This document shows, in pieces, positions 13,416 to 14,238 of a stretch of DNA of 14,238 bases. The notes beneath the pieces were generated by a model that was not told the origin of the DNA, made no database searches, and saw only the letters and a program-made list of their open reading frames with translations. Positions within the stretch are counted from its first letter, which is position 1. Each line of letters starts with the position of its first letter. The position numbers were made by a program, and so were the translations under genes. The DNA is from Acidobacteriota bacterium (GTDB taxonomy: Bacteria > Acidobacteriota > Terriglobia > UBA7540): positions 1 through 14,238 of the forward strand of contig JAJYHU010000284.1 of assembly GCA_021784615.1 (NCBI GenBank). The letters are read 5' to 3'.

Positions 13416-14238
13416 ATGTCTGACTTAAAGTTTGCCAAGCCGGAGAGAATCTGGTTGAAGACCCACCCTGAACTTAGGGAAAGATGGGTCCAGGAGCGCA
13501 TTGCAGAAGATCCCGCGATTTTGGGTCTTGGAAATCTGGACCTCAAGGACAAAGAACGAGTACAGCCGCACGCGGGGCGACTCGATTTGCTCCTGCAAGA
13601 TCGCGATCTCACGCGACGTTTTGAGGTTGAGGTACAACTGGGGGCGACTGACGAAAGCCACATCGTGCGCACCATTGAATACTGGGATATCGAACGTAAG
13701 CGTTATCCTCAGTTCGACCATTGTGCAGTTATTGTTGCGGAAGATATTACAAGCAGATATCTAAATGTGCTGAGCCTGTTCAATGGGTTCATTCCACTGG
13801 TTGCTCTGCAGATGGCTGCTGTAAAGATAGACAATCACATTAGTCTCATCTTCACAATGGTCATGAACAAGATGGAACTTGGACCTCCAGACGACGATGA
13901 CGAAAGCCAGCCTGCCAACCGCGAATACTGGGAGACGAAGCGCGGTACGAAAGCGACGGTTGCCATGGCCGACGAAACTCTGGAAATGCTGAAGAGCCTG
14001 GACCCCGCTCTCCAGTTGAGGTACAACAAGTATTACATTGGCCTTTGGAGGGACGGTCGGCCAGATAACTTCGTAAGCTTCGACCCTCGGAAGAATACCC
14101 TAAACGTCTCCATTCGGCTTTCTCAGTCCAAAGAGATCGATGAAGAGTTAGAGAAGGCAGGCCTAGACCCCATGGACTACGATGAAAGGCGGGGCAGATA
14201 CCGTCTGCGGTTAGGCAAGTCTGATATTAAGCAGCACA
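13416..14238 (+). CDS. PD-(D/E)XK nuclease-like protein, cut by the window edge
   Basis: The frame from ATG 13416 is open for 274 codons to the right edge, so the C-terminus is missing. GAGG at 13406-13409, 6 bases before the ATG, supports the start. Residues 54-60 (GRLDLLL, D57) and 69-75 (FEVEVQL; E70, E72, Q74) sit as two strands in the order of a PD-(D/E)XK core. The usual Lys is replaced by Gln (E-V-Q). The fold then continues through HIVRTIEYWDIERKRYPQF and CAVIVAEDI. After an acidic linker (159-164) a C-terminal module starts near 204 (YNKYYIGLWRDGR) and resembles DUF5655-type segments; this is from memory. Such proteins are usually annotated as hypothetical. Base composition is clearly more AT-rich than in the other genes, consistent with acquisition by transfer. 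Nuclease activity is inferred, not shown. Confidence 0.6.
   Translation, partial: MSDLKFAKPERIWLKTHPELRERWVQERIAEDPAILGLGNLDLKDKERVQPHAGRLDLLLQDRDLTRRFEVEVQLGATDESHIVRTIEYWDIERKRYPQFDHCAVIVAEDITSRYLNVLSLFNGFIPLVALQMAAVKIDNHISLIFTMVMNKMELGPPDDDDESQPANREYWETKRGTKATVAMADETLEMLKSLDPALQLRYNKYYIGLWRDGRPDNFVSFDPRKNTLNVSIRLSQSKEIDEELEKAGLDPMDYDERRGRYRLRLGKSDIKQH

Noticed and set aside
1..14238. CRISPR array, tRNA/rRNA, insertion sequence, integrase
   Set aside because: No regularly spaced long repeats, cloverleaf-like sequences, transposase motifs or terminal inverted repeats were recognised.

Overview
The window is GC-rich (roughly 60%) DNA with nine complete protein genes and two genes cut by the window edges. 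Gene content suggests an environmental Gram-negative bacterium. It includes a lipoprotein, Sec- and Tat-exported enzymes, a sigma-54 type two-component system, a PolX polymerase with a PHP domain, and a DUF1080 protein. Together with a degenerate 7-bp intergenic repeat, this is the kind of mix seen in Acidobacteriota or the Planctomycetes/Verrucomicrobia group. I favour Acidobacteriota, but this is inference from gene content, not from a marker gene.

Layout. Bases 1-176 hold the C-terminal end of a membrane protein. It converges on a small lipoprotein gene (244-501, minus). A 295-bp divergent spacer leads to three plus-strand genes: a large MscS-family channel (797-2713), a secreted DUF1080 protein (2770-3432) and a secreted S15/CocE-type serine hydrolase (3602-5401). 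The hydrolase meets, with only 3 bp between stop codons, a four-gene minus-strand cluster that reads from 11295 down to 5405. Its order is sensor histidine kinase, NtrC-type sigma-54 activator, radical SAM protein with C-terminal auxiliary cysteines, and Tat-exported GH36-like glycosidase. The gaps inside it are 34, 51 and 28 bp, which suggests one transcription unit. Divergent from the kinase is polX (11501-13234, plus).

The right end differs. The polX stop codon runs into three degenerate heptamers. Two dyads and a consensus sigma-70 promoter (TTGACA, 16 bp, TATAAT) follow. Then comes a visibly AT-richer gene (13416 to the edge) with a PD-(D/E)XK-like sequence pattern. This looks like a junction between core sequence and an acquired gene, possibly the start of an accessory or defence region beyond the window.

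The points most worth following are two. One is the kinase/activator/radical SAM/glycosidase cluster, whose link between regulation, radical chemistry and an exported sugar hydrolase I cannot match to a known system. The other is the truncated nuclease-like gene behind its strong promoter. Nothing seen here proves a new system. No tRNA, rRNA, CRISPR array, transposase or integrase was recognised.
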